This document shows, piece by piece, positions 1 to 8,228 of a stretch of 64,000 nt of DNA. Within the stretch, counting starts at the first letter, position 1; each line of letters begins with the position of its first letter. The notes under the pieces were generated by a model, which did not search any database, was not told the origin of the DNA, and worked only from the letters and a program-made list of their open reading frames with translations. The position numbers and the translations under genes are program-made. The stretch spans positions 3,968,001-4,032,000 of the forward strand of contig NZ_CP090446.1 of assembly GCF_021442025.1 (NCBI RefSeq), in the 5' to 3' direction. The stretch is from Sphingobacterium sp. SRCM116780 (lineage in GTDB: Bacteria; Bacteroidota; Bacteroidia; Sphingobacteriales; Sphingobacteriaceae).

Positions 1-2
1 CT

Positions 3-506
3 TTAAAAGCGATCTATTTTATTTTGGGAATTATGGGCTGCTTGGTCATTACTTCTGGAATCTTGATTTGGTTAGTGGCTCGTGATAAAAATAATGTCAT
101 TCCTCGGAAGCGAAAGTTCAATTTTTGGATGGCTAATTTTTTTATGGCTATTTGTTTAACCTTATTACCTGTTACTGCATTAACGTTTATTGCGCTTAAG
201 TTTGGAACAACTGTTGACCAAAAATTTATCTATACCATATTTTTTTACAGCTGGCTAATCTTGACACTGTATTATACGTTTCGAAAAAGCATCAATAGGA
301 CCAATCGAGAAACATTATTATTGGGGAGTGTATTGGCCTTTTTTGTTCCGATTGCAAATGGATGGAAAAGTAATGCCTGGATATGGAATAGTTTTCAACA
401 AGGGAAAACCGATATTTTGTTAATTGATCTATTGTGGTTATGTATTGCCATTATTGGTTTGCTTGCCTATATTAAAACCAAAAAGTTTTTTAGAAAGGTT
501 GCTTAA
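3..506 (+). CDS. PepSY-associated membrane protein, 3' part (truncated by window edge)
   Basis: The reading frame is open to the left edge, so this is the C-terminal part of a longer gene. The visible 168 residues hold about five hydrophobic segments; the first is preceded in frame by LKAIYF and ends in GILIWLVARDKNN. This spacing, the Arg/Lys-rich stretch after the first segment and the TNRxTLLLG motif resemble the C-terminal transmembrane region of PepSY-type proteins, which in Bacteroidota often sit with siderophore receptors. I infer an inner-membrane protein possibly linked to iron uptake. The PepSY domains themselves would lie outside the window, so the family call rests on membrane layout only. 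A hairpin terminator follows at 557-595. Confidence 0.6.
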   Translation, partial: LKAIYFILGIMGCLVITSGILIWLVARDKNNVIPRKRKFNFWMANFFMAICLTLLPVTALTFIALKFGTTVDQKFIYTIFFYSWLILTLYYTFRKSINRTNRETLLLGSVLAFFVPIANGWKSNAWIWNSFQQGKTDILLIDLLWLCIAIIGLLAYIKTKKFFRKVA

Positions 507-556
507 TTTTAGTTATTTTTTCTTTTGTAAAAAGAGCTAAATACTGGTGAATCAGG

Positions 557-595
557 AAAAGGGACAGAAAGCAACATACTTTCTATCCCTTTTTT
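557..595 (+). terminator. Rho-independent terminator after the PepSY-type gene
   Basis: A 15-bp stem (arms 557-571 and 579-593, one C/A mismatch) with a 7-nt loop runs into a T tract ending at 595. It lies 50 bp after the stop codon of the upstream gene and would end its transcript. An 83-codon open frame with a GTG start (547-798) runs straight through it and is rejected as a gene. Confidence 0.8.
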
Positions 596-900
596 ATAAA
601 GACCAATTTTTTTCTCATCAATGTTATATTTTTTGGTTTAAGTGTGCCAAAGAATCACTTCAATCCTCTTTTGAAAACAAAGGTCTCCACACCGAAATAC
701 AGTACTACATGTACTTCCATTCCTTTTCTACTACAGAATTTATGCTCTCAACCATTATCTCTCTGCTCTTTTTTCAGATAGAGTCTTCGGTTTTATAGTG
801 GATTTAAATAGGCGCTGACAGAGCAAAAACTTAAATCAGGTAAGGGAACAATCTTCAAGGGTCTATAATCGGATCCGTGGAAATGAAAAAAGAATAGTAG
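596..900. other. Intergenic stretch without a supported gene
   Basis: Between the terminator and the regulatory palindrome at 901 there is no open frame with a credible start, composition or recognisable domain. Confidence 0.6.
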
Positions 901-935
901 TTTTTAATTGTAATAAACATTATTACAATTAAAAA
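901..935. promoter_or_regulatory. Perfect palindrome, probable Rrf2 operator (autoregulation)
   Basis: Arms 901-916 and 920-935 are perfect reverse complements around a 3-nt centre (917-919). The inner 19 bp (909-927) read TGTAATAA-ACA-TTATTACA. It ends immediately before the -7-like element and 25 bp before the regulator's ATG. That position suits repression of its own gene by a dimeric winged-helix protein. The same 19-bp site recurs at 1387-1405. Confidence 0.75.
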
Positions 936-951
936 TACTTTTGTATCTTTG
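936..951 (+). promoter_or_regulatory. Promoter -7 elements of the Rrf2 gene
   Basis: Two adjacent matches to the Bacteroidota -7 consensus TAnnTTTG are present: TACTTTTG at 936-943 and TATCTTTG at 944-951. With a start at 960 the transcript would be almost leaderless. No -33 TTG at good spacing was found; the operator palindrome occupies that position. Confidence 0.5.
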
Positions 952-959
952 CTGTCAAT

Positions 960-1370
960 ATGAACAATACGAGATTTTCAACAGCAATCCATATTCTAAC
1001 TATGCTAGCTGATAGTCAAGAGGAATGGGTGAATTCGGATTGGATAGCAGGTAGCATCAATATCAATGCGGCTATGGTAAGAAAAGAGTTGAGTGCTCTT
1101 CAAGAAGCTGGCCTTGTCATTGGTCGTAAAGGCAAAGAAGGAGGTTCCAAATTAAATATACCCAGTCATCAGATAGCACTCGCCGATATTTATAAGGCAG
1201 TAAAGAATACAGAAGTATTGGGTAAGAAAAATTTAAATACCAATTCACAATGTTCTGTGGGTAAAAATATCAATAAGGAACTGGAAATATTGTTCTCCGA
1301 AACAGAGGAAGTAGTCATGGATTCACTCAAAGGTAAAACACTTGAAAATTTTGCGAAGAAATTTCGCTAG
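960..1370 (+). CDS. Rrf2-family transcriptional regulator
   Basis: The 136-residue protein has the Rrf2 layout: an N-terminal winged helix-turn-helix (about residues 4-65, with the MVRKELSALQEAGLV recognition-helix region and a GKEGGSKL wing), then a dimerisation helix. IscR-type iron-sulfur regulators carry three cysteines; this protein has one, Cys98 in NSQCSVG. That is more like the thiol-switch members such as YwnA or HypR, so redox or electrophile sensing is plausible but inferred. It is followed 45 bp later by an NmrA-type oxidoreductase, an arrangement like Bacillus ywnA-ywnB. A strong palindrome overlaps its promoter and a second copy precedes the next gene, so it probably represses both. 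Confidence 0.88.
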   Translation: MNNTRFSTAIHILTMLADSQEEWVNSDWIAGSININAAMVRKELSALQEAGLVIGRKGKEGGSKLNIPSHQIALADIYKAVKNTEVLGKKNLNTNSQCSVGKNINKELEILFSETEEVVMDSLKGKTLENFAKKFR

Positions 1371-1386
1371 TTTTTTTGGCCTTAAA

Positions 1387-1405
1387 TGTAACAAATTTTA
1401 TTACA
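1387..1405. promoter_or_regulatory. Second Rrf2-type operator, in front of the oxidoreductase gene
   Basis: TGTAACAA-ATT-TTATTACA has the same length and half-sites as the core at 909-927, with a single change in the left half-site. It lies 10 bp upstream of the ATG at 1416, in the 45-bp gap after the regulator gene. A regulator with two matching sites, one per gene, is good evidence for a local regulon. Confidence 0.7.
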
Positions 1406-1415
1406 GTATAGATTT

Positions 1416-2261
1416 ATGAAAATAGGAATTACAGGAACAACTGGACATCTAGGACGTTTAGTTGTAGAAAAATTAAGAGAAAGAGGGGTAGCAGACAGTT
1501 TAGTTGCCTTGGTTCGTAATCCACAAAAAGCAGCAGATTTAGGAATAGAATCTCGGATGTTTGATTATGACCAACCAGAGACTTTAACCAAATCATTAGA
1601 AGGTATTGATCATTTATTATTGATTTCGGGCAATGAGATTGGACAACGTAAAGTCCAACATGAAAATGTCATTCGTGCTGCCAAAGTAGCAGGAGTGCAA
1701 TGGATCGTGTATACAAGCTTACTTCATGCAGACACTTCTTCTTTGATCTTAGCAGATGAGCATCTTGCTACTGAAGCTGTATTAAAAGCATCTGGACTTG
1801 CCTACACCATCTTGCGCAATGGCTGGTATACAGAAAACTATACCGCATCCATACCTGGAGCATTAGCCGGAGGAGCACTGATTGGCAGCGCAGGAGAAGG
1901 AAAAATTTCTTCTGCAGCACGCGTAGATTATGCTGAGGCGGCAGCAATTGTATTGACTAGTCCAGAGCAAGAAGGTAAAGTATACGAACTTGCTGGTGAC
2001 GAGTCTTATACACTGGCAGATTTGGCAGCAGAAATTTCTAAACAAGCTGGCAAGATCATTCCCTACAATAATTTATCAGAATCTGAATATGCTATTGCAT
2101 TAAAAACAGTCGGTTTACCAGAAGGATTGGCTACAGCTTTTGCAAGTTTTGATATCGGTGCGTCCAAAGGCGATCTGTATGATAATAGCTATATCCTTTC
2201 GAAGCTGATTGGTCACCCTACCACAACATTATCGCAAGTTGTAAAAGAAGCACTCGCATAA
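1416..2261 (+). CDS. NmrA-type NAD(P)H:quinone oxidoreductase-like protein (YtfG/QorB-like)
   Basis: The 281-residue protein starts MKIGITGTTGHLG, the glycine-rich dinucleotide-binding turn of atypical SDRs, followed by a basic VRNP loop after the second strand that fits NADP(H) binding. The HENVIRAAKVAGVQWIVYTS segment and the RNGWYTENY motif are typical of the NmrA/QorB branch, which lacks the classical Tyr-xxx-Lys pair. Members reduce quinones or act as redox sensors in the cytosol. It sits behind an Rrf2 regulator with a shared operator, so induction by quinone or electrophile stress is a reasonable inference. A strong terminator follows at 2286-2326. Confidence 0.85.
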   Translation: MKIGITGTTGHLGRLVVEKLRERGVADSLVALVRNPQKAADLGIESRMFDYDQPETLTKSLEGIDHLLLISGNEIGQRKVQHENVIRAAKVAGVQWIVYTSLLHADTSSLILADEHLATEAVLKASGLAYTILRNGWYTENYTASIPGALAGGALIGSAGEGKISSAARVDYAEAAAIVLTSPEQEGKVYELAGDESYTLADLAAEISKQAGKIIPYNNLSESEYAIALKTVGLPEGLATAFASFDIGASKGDLYDNSYILSKLIGHPTTTLSQVVKEALA

Positions 2262-2285
2262 GTTTTTATGAAAACAAATGGTAAG

Positions 2286-2326
2286 AAAACACCACGTTTC
2301 TCGTCAAGCGGAGCGTGGTGTTTTTT
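2286..2326 (+). terminator. Terminator of the rrf2-oxidoreductase unit
   Basis: An 11-bp perfect stem (2286-2296 with 2314-2324) is followed by T residues to 2326, 25 bp after the oxidoreductase stop. Confidence 0.85.
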
Positions 2327-2407
2327 ATATAGTGAAAATTTATCCTCCAATATAGCTGCCGAAACTAACAGTTTAGATTTTATATATGTCAGCAGTACAA
2401 TCGAAAA

Positions 2408-2689
2408 TTATTTATTCAATTCAATCATTTGAGTTTTCATACTTGTCTCAGGCATCTCTTTTTCAATAGCGATGTTGATGCTAGAAAATAAAGTTGATAC
2501 AAGAAGTAAGATCAGCGCTACAGGAAAGATAACAGCAATGATGATTGCAAGGATTAAAGAAATATGTATATACACTTTTCCTGACGGAGTTCCCACCTTC
2601 AATTTAGAATCCTGAATTGTTTTAAAAGCTTTTTCAAAAACAGAAGTAATTGATTTGCTATCGATGTTAAATGTTGTTTTAGTTGCCAT
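2408..2689 (-). CDS. Small membrane protein, DUF4342-like
   Basis: The 93-residue protein has a soluble N-terminal half (about 1-42), the phrase TPSGKVYIHISL, a strongly hydrophobic stretch (about 46-72) and a charged tail with INIAIEKE. A strand-rich N-terminus followed by a Gly/Lys-containing turn, a long hydrophobic segment and a final IxVEK-like strand resembles DUF4342 proteins, whose function is unknown. The match is by eye. It is monocistronic and convergent with the oxidoreductase. A TACATTTG element at 2719-2726 on the same strand is a likely -7 box and supports the start. Confidence 0.6.
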   Translation of the reverse strand: MATKTTFNIDSKSITSVFEKAFKTIQDSKLKVGTPSGKVYIHISLILAIIIAVIFPVALILLLVSTLFSSINIAIEKEMPETSMKTQMIELNK

Positions 2690-2718
2690 GATGTTTATTT
2701 GTTATGTTTTGTATAGTC

Positions 2719-2726
2719 CAAATGTA
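2719..2726 (-). promoter_or_regulatory. -7 element for the DUF4342-like gene
   Basis: On the minus strand the sequence is TACATTTG, a full match to TAnnTTTG, ending 30 bp before the start codon. No clear -33 box was found. Confidence 0.45.
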
Positions 2727-3034
2727 GCACGAATCTAGAGACAGATTGATAGCAATTAGGTCAACCAAGCTGCAATTTCGGTAAATGATGAGATTTTATC
2801 GGTGAGAATAAAGATAATCAAAGAAAAACAAATAAATACTGATCGTTTATTGTTATGCAATTAATTATGCATGATTATAATTCTTAATAAAATATTAACA
2901 AAAATTCTACATCGTTTTCGTATTCCGTGCAATCGATTGTGCGTATTTCAAAATAGATCATCTGCTTTTTTTTTCTTTAAACTTGCCCTAGTTCATACTA
3001 ACGAATTATACTTTCAAAACCTAATAATTACGAT
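2727..3034. other. Upstream region of the first susC gene
   Basis: An AT-rich region of about 300 bp. I see no full TAnnTTTG box for susC; TATACTTTC at about 3009-3017 is the nearest. A 61-codon open frame (2871-3056) overlaps the susC start and has no coding character. There is no sigma/anti-sigma pair nearby, and the SusC lacks an STN domain, so regulation is not evident. Confidence 0.4.
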
Positions 3035-6000
3035 ATGGGTAAAATCAATTACTTGAAACAAAAGAGCTGGTCACGATTATACTGTCAGCTAGCATTTTTA
3101 ACTCCCGTTTCCTTTATTTTTCTAAATCCAGCAGTTGCTCATCCGCTGTATAATGCTAAAAATAAGGTTATTGTGTTCGCGGATAGGCAAGCGCAACAAA
3201 CCATTTCTGGTAAAATTACAGATGCAGAAGGCAAGGCAATAAGTGGAGTGACGGTAAAAGAAAAAGGAGGAAAAAATTCTACCTCAACAGATGCAGATGG
3301 AAAATATATCCTCCATGTAACATCCCCAAATTCAATTTTGGTGATTAGTTCGATTGGCTATATCACGCAGGAATTATCCGCTTCCAACGCGAGCACAATT
3401 ACGCTGAGAGCGACCGAAGACATGTTGGATGAAGTTGTTGTCGTGGGATATGGTAACCAAAAGAAGACCAATCTGACCAGTGCCGTCTCACAGATTGATG
3501 CAAAAACATTACAGAATCGACCTGCTCCAACAGTTGTCAATATGTTACAAGGTGCAGCTCCTGGATTGGTTATTTCTAGACAGTCAGGTAGACCTGGTGC
3601 ACAGGGGTTAGATATTCAGGTACGTGGTGCTACTTCTGCTAATGGTAGTGTATCCCCTTTGATTGTAATCGATGGAGTGATTAGTTCAGAAGGTACTTTC
3701 ACCGCATTAAACCCAAATGATATCGAGAGTATTAGCGTGCTGAAAGATGGTGGCGCAACGGCAATCTATGGAGCACAGTCTGCAGGTGGTGTATTATTGG
3801 TAACGACTAAAAAAGGTGAAAAAGGAAAATCTCGGATCTCCCTGATAAGTAATATGGCTTGGCAACGACCCGCGAATATACCTGAAAGAATGTCCTTGAT
3901 TGATGAGATGAAGTACGTGAATGTCGCTCGGGCAAATGCAGGAATTGCACCTGAATACAACGATGAAGATCTAAATTATGCTGTCAATGGACCAACATTC
4001 GTATTGGGTTCCAATGGACAATGGAGAACGTACAATCAAGAGAGCCTAATCGATCAGGTGGTAAAGAAAACATATAACCTGTATAATCATAATCTGCAAT
4101 TTTCTGGAGGTAGCGATAACATCACCTACTTGGCATCCTTAGGAAATATGACACAGCAAGGAATGTTCAAGGTAGGAGAAGATCATTTTGAACGTTGGAA
4201 TGCGCGTATAAACTTATCTGCTCAAGTTAATAAATACCTAAAATTAGATTTTGGTAGTACTTTTATTAATCAAGCGACGGACAATCCACAAGATGGAGGT
4301 TATGGAATAGATGGAGGAGGTAACGGGATTTTGAGACAGTTTTTCTCATCCCGTATGCGCTTTCCAATCTACAATGAAGATGGGACGTATTACAGAAGCG
4401 GAACTTCTTCTGCCTTTGGTTATGCTTTATTAAAAGATGGTGGATTTAATCGTGATCGTAGCAATACGTATTTTAATACAGCAACAGCAACGATTAACAA
4501 CTTTGTGAAAGGATTGAGTGCGAAATTGATGTATAGTCGTGAAGATATTACCAATCAAAATAGAAACTTTAGAAGAACGGTGACGTATTATTCTGGTCCG
4601 ACTCTTAATACAGCCAGTCAGTTGAATAATCCAAATAACTATTCGATCACAGATTATAAAACACTATCTCAAAATTATCAAGCGATAGTAGATTATGATT
4701 TTAAGCTTGCTTCAGATCATAACTTTCATGTCATGGGGGGATATCAGTTTTATTCCTACGATTATCAGTATATCACAGCGAGTACGAAAAATCTCTATGT
4801 GAATGATAACCCAAGTTTGAATTTTACTTCAGATCCGGTTAATAAATCCAACAATCAATATGCAGCTAGAGAAAAAATGCAGTCTTATTTTGGACGTTTT
4901 AATTACAATTACAAAGAAAAATATCTTTTTGAAGCAACAGTACGAAGTGATGAGAGTTCCCGTTTATCTGCAGGTGATCGTGTAAAAGTTTTCCCTTCAT
5001 TTTCTGCTGGTTGGAACATGTCAAAAGAAACTTGGTTTGATGGTATTTCGAATGTGGTCAATGAATTGAAACCACGCATTTCTTGGGGTAAAGTGGGATC
5101 CAAACAAGGAATCGGCTACTATGATTATATTGCGCAATTGCTGACAAAAACAGATGTCGTTTTAGGAGACGCAAGACAGACATATCTCTATCAAGATATG
5201 TTACTTGCCAAAGGATTGTCTTGGGAAACTGTTGAAACTCAAAATTTTGGATTAGATTTTAGTTTGTTAAACCGCAAATTAAAAGGATCATTCGACTATT
5301 ACAACAAGTATAATAAAAATATGTTGGTTGAAGTGAGTTTACCTGAGACACTTGGTATCCGAGTTCCAAAATCCAATGAAGGAAAGTTGAAAACTTGGGG
5401 ATGGGAAGCTGCTTTGGCCTACAATGATAAAATTGGAACAGATTTTACATACGGAGTATCCTTTAATTTAGCTGACAATCAAAATAGACTTGTTAAGTAT
5501 GGGGGAGCGAATGATATTGTTTACTCCGGGGTAAATGATAAAGTTGAGGGATATGCTTTAAATTCGATTTGGGCTTATAAAACAGATGGTTACTTTCAAA
5601 ATGAAGACGATTTGAAAAATGCACCTAGTTATGCTAAACTGTTAAACAAAACCGGAGTACCAGGATTAGGCGATATTCGTTATATAGATACAGATGGTGA
5701 TGGTGTGATTAGTGCGGGAGAAAACAGGATAGGTAATAAGGGAGATCTTGTATATTTGGGAGATATCAATCCGAGATATCAATATGGTTTCAATGTCAAT
5801 TTAGGTTACAAGAATTTTGATTTTAGCATGTTTATCCAAGGAATTGGAAAACGTAAATTTAAACCAAGCAATGAATTGATTCAACCACAGTTATATTCAT
5901 ATTATCTTCCGGTAAGTTTTCATGCAGATTATTGGACTCCAGAGAATCCTAATGCCGCGTTTCCAAGGCCTTATTTGGAGGGAAATCAAAATTTTCAAAA

Positions 6001-6277
6001 TTCAGACAAATGGTTCTTGAACGGAGCATATGCACGATTGAAAAATATTCAGATTGGTTACTCTTTAACAAAAGAGAAGATGCCAAAACTACCATTTTCT
6101 AGGTTAAGATTATATGCTTCAGGTGAAGATTTGCTAACCTTTTCTAATATGGGTGTATTCAAAGGTGTCATCGACCCCGAAATGAAAACAACGGATAAGT
6201 ATGATAGTACCAGAACAATCTCAAATCCATATCCATTTACGACCTCTATTTCATTTGGTTTAAATATTGATTTTTAA
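3035..6277 (+). CDS. susC: SusC/RagA-family TonB-linked outer-membrane transporter
   Basis: A 1080-residue outer-membrane receptor. A signal peptide covers about residues 1-35 (hydrophobic stretch ending PAVA). A carboxypeptidase-regulatory-like domain follows (about 56-135: ISGKITDAEGKAISGVTV to ITLRA). The TonB-box region LDEVVVVGYG leads to the plug, with VNMLQGAAPGL and DIQVRG, then a large beta-barrel ending in Phe. SusC with its SusD partner imports oligosaccharides, or in some cases peptides, using TonB energy. The susD gene follows after 12 bp. No glycoside hydrolase, peptidase or regulator is next to the pair, so the substrate cannot be predicted. No STN domain is present, which argues against anti-sigma signalling. 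Confidence 0.95.
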   Translation: MGKINYLKQKSWSRLYCQLAFLTPVSFIFLNPAVAHPLYNAKNKVIVFADRQAQQTISGKITDAEGKAISGVTVKEKGGKNSTSTDADGKYILHVTSPNSILVISSIGYITQELSASNASTITLRATEDMLDEVVVVGYGNQKKTNLTSAVSQIDAKTLQNRPAPTVVNMLQGAAPGLVISRQSGRPGAQGLDIQVRGATSANGSVSPLIVIDGVISSEGTFTALNPNDIESISVLKDGGATAIYGAQSAGGVLLVTTKKGEKGKSRISLISNMAWQRPANIPERMSLIDEMKYVNVARANAGIAPEYNDEDLNYAVNGPTFVLGSNGQWRTYNQESLIDQVVKKTYNLYNHNLQFSGGSDNITYLASLGNMTQQGMFKVGEDHFERWNARINLSAQVNKYLKLDFGSTFINQATDNPQDGGYGIDGGGNGILRQFFSSRMRFPIYNEDGTYYRSGTSSAFGYALLKDGGFNRDRSNTYFNTATATINNFVKGLSAKLMYSREDITNQNRNFRRTVTYYSGPTLNTASQLNNPNNYSITDYKTLSQNYQAIVDYDFKLASDHNFHVMGGYQFYSYDYQYITASTKNLYVNDNPSLNFTSDPVNKSNNQYAAREKMQSYFGRFNYNYKEKYLFEATVRSDESSRLSAGDRVKVFPSFSAGWNMSKETWFDGISNVVNELKPRISWGKVGSKQGIGYYDYIAQLLTKTDVVLGDARQTYLYQDMLLAKGLSWETVETQNFGLDFSLLNRKLKGSFDYYNKYNKNMLVEVSLPETLGIRVPKSNEGKLKTWGWEAALAYNDKIGTDFTYGVSFNLADNQNRLVKYGGANDIVYSGVNDKVEGYALNSIWAYKTDGYFQNEDDLKNAPSYAKLLNKTGVPGLGDIRYIDTDGDGVISAGENRIGNKGDLVYLGDINPRYQYGFNVNLGYKNFDFSMFIQGIGKRKFKPSNELIQPQLYSYYLPVSFHADYWTPENPNAAFPRPYLEGNQNFQNSDKWFLNGAYARLKNIQIGYSLTKEKMPKLPFSRLRLYASGEDLLTFSNMGVFKGVIDPEMKTTDKYDSTRTISNPYPFTTSISFGLNIDF

Positions 6278-6289
6278 ATAAGTATAATC

Positions 6290-8026
6290 ATGAAGAAAAG
6301 ATTTATATATATATTATTGGTATCGATGTCATTTAGTTCGATTGTTTCTTGTAAAATAGATGAGATTCCAGAAACATCGATGAGTGATGCCAATTTTTGG
6401 AATACGGTAACAGATCTCCGTATGGCCGCAAATTATTTTTACAGCACTTTACCAGGATTGACCTCTAGTGAAGTTTCCATGGACAATTGGTCTGCAGATG
6501 CCTACCCCAATACAACAGGTAATAGTATTAGTGATGGATCTCGAGTGACACCAGCAACTAGTGATGATTATGATTATTACAAGATATATCAAGCAAATAA
6601 ATTGATTGAAAAATCACAACAGATACTTGACAAGGGAGGAGATGTCACTCAGGTGAATTGGTATGTTGGAGAAGCTCGATTCTTTAGAGCGATGTATTAT
6701 TTTGAAATGTTGAAGCGATTTGGCGGTGTACCGTTGATTACGAAAACAATGGAAGTTAACGATCCAGATGTTTATTTACCACGGGCGAGTCGTGATGAAG
6801 TACTACAATTAATTTTTGATGATATTGATTACGCAGCGAGTGTTTTACGTACGGCAGACGAATTGAATACCGCTAAAGAGTATGGCCGTATATCAAAAAC
6901 AGGAGCCTTAGCTTTTAAATCGCGTGTGGCATTATTTGAGGGTACCCGTGAGAAATTTCATCAGTATGGAAATTATAAAAAACATCTGACAATGGCTAAA
7001 GAAGCAGCTGAGGCGGTTATCAATTCGGGAGTACATACATTGTTTACCCAACAAACAACGGGTACGAATGGAAATATAATGAATGATGCTTATTTCAATC
7101 TTTTTCAAGAAGCAGGTGATGGTCGAGCTAATAAAGAGAATATCATCGCAAAAGTTTATGGAATCAGTAGAGAAAATAGTGTGATTTCAACCCCTGTTCA
7201 ACGTTATTATGAAGGAAATTCGATCGTTCCTACACAGAACTTTGTCGATTATTATTTGATGGCTGATGGTCTTCCTATTGATAAATCACCCTTGTATCAA
7301 GCACCTGATAAATCGATGACGCATGCCCAGTATTTTAATAAGAAAGATCCGCGGATGAGTTTTACTTTATTTAAAAGAGGAGATGAGTTTATTTCAAGTA
7401 GTAATTATACTATTCCGAATGCGTCACAACAAAGAAGTGGGTATGGCATACGTAAATACGCCAATAAGAATTTTTGGAATTTACAAGCATCTTATATAGA
7501 CCGTCCGGTACTCCGTTATGCTGAAGTTTTATTGAATTATGCGGAGGCTGTTTTCGAATTGAATGAAAACATCTCCGACGCAGATTTGGATAAGACGATC
7601 AATGCGTTAAGAAATAGATTACCGCAGATCAATATCGGTACAGATGCAAATCCTAATTTTGTATCGATGGCTAAATTAACGAATGCATTTGTTAATGCCA
7701 ATGGGTTGAATATGCGAAATGAAATCAGAAGAGAACGTAAAGTAGAACTATCTTTTGAAGGATTAGCGTATTGGGATCTGATTCGCTGGAAAACCGCTGA
7801 AATCGAATTGCCGAAGACTTTACTGGGGAGCTATTTGTTTAGCGAATATTTAACAGATCCTGGGCAAAAATGGGATGCTTCCAAGACTCCAGTAAATGAT
7901 AAAAACTATATCATTTTGCAGAATGCCTCCTTGCGAAAGTTTGATCCAAGTAAAGACTATCTTTGGCCATTACCAACGACTGAAATTGCCAAAAATCCAA
8001 AATTGGAACAAAATCCAAATTGGTAA
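6290..8026 (+). CDS. susD: SusD/RagB-family nutrient-binding lipoprotein
   Basis: A 578-residue lipoprotein with the lipobox ending IVSC, acylated Cys21. The N-terminal SusD-like region includes FWNTVTDLRMAANYFYSTLP, and the TPR-containing core has GEARFFRAMYYFEMLKRFGGVPLI. The C-terminal RagB region has RYAEVLLNYAEAVFE, the NEIRRERKVELSFEGLAYWDLIRWK block and a WPLP...NPKLEQNPNW ending. This whole-length pattern is diagnostic. It caps the SusC barrel on the cell surface and binds the substrate. Translation probably follows susC directly in one transcript, which ends at hairpins around 8045-8173. Confidence 0.95.
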   Translation: MKKRFIYILLVSMSFSSIVSCKIDEIPETSMSDANFWNTVTDLRMAANYFYSTLPGLTSSEVSMDNWSADAYPNTTGNSISDGSRVTPATSDDYDYYKIYQANKLIEKSQQILDKGGDVTQVNWYVGEARFFRAMYYFEMLKRFGGVPLITKTMEVNDPDVYLPRASRDEVLQLIFDDIDYAASVLRTADELNTAKEYGRISKTGALAFKSRVALFEGTREKFHQYGNYKKHLTMAKEAAEAVINSGVHTLFTQQTTGTNGNIMNDAYFNLFQEAGDGRANKENIIAKVYGISRENSVISTPVQRYYEGNSIVPTQNFVDYYLMADGLPIDKSPLYQAPDKSMTHAQYFNKKDPRMSFTLFKRGDEFISSSNYTIPNASQQRSGYGIRKYANKNFWNLQASYIDRPVLRYAEVLLNYAEAVFELNENISDADLDKTINALRNRLPQINIGTDANPNFVSMAKLTNAFVNANGLNMRNEIRRERKVELSFEGLAYWDLIRWKTAEIELPKTLLGSYLFSEYLTDPGQKWDASKTPVNDKNYIILQNASLRKFDPSKDYLWPLPTTEIAKNPKLEQNPNW

Positions 8027-8044
8027 CAATTTTCAAATAGGATC

Positions 8045-8086
8045 ATACAAAGGGAGTATGTGTATTTACACATACTCCCTTTGTAT
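8045..8086. terminator. Long perfect hairpin after susD
   Basis: A 20-bp perfect stem (8045-8064 with 8067-8086) closes on only two unpaired bases. It lies 18 bp after the susD stop. It lacks a T tract downstream, so it may protect the 3' end or act together with the hairpin at 8145-8173. Confidence 0.65.
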
Positions 8087-8144
8087 ATAGGCTTGTCAGC
8101 TTTGCTCACCTCAAGAAGTAGGGCAGTCCGTTAATTCCAACCAA

Positions 8145-8173
8145 AAAATGGGAGCTACTTAGGCTCCCATTTT
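8145..8173. terminator. Bidirectional terminator between susD and the fimbrillin-like gene
   Basis: Arms 8145-8155 and 8163-8173 form an 11-bp stem of the form AAAATGGGAGC...GCTCCCATTTT. A-rich and T-rich flanks on both sides allow it to work for both convergent transcripts. Confidence 0.75.
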
Positions 8174-8228
8174 ATTTCACTATTGCTATTCAACAATTAA
8201 AATATATAACTTCTATCCAAGGATAATA

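Noticed and set aside
547..798. 83-codon open frame starting with GTG after the PepSY-type gene
   Set aside because: It runs through a clear terminator hairpin, has no recognisable domain and a Phe/Ser-rich composition typical of AT-rich noise.
2871..3056. 61-codon frame overlapping the start of the first susC
   Set aside because: Overlaps a certain gene start in another phase; composition not coding-like.
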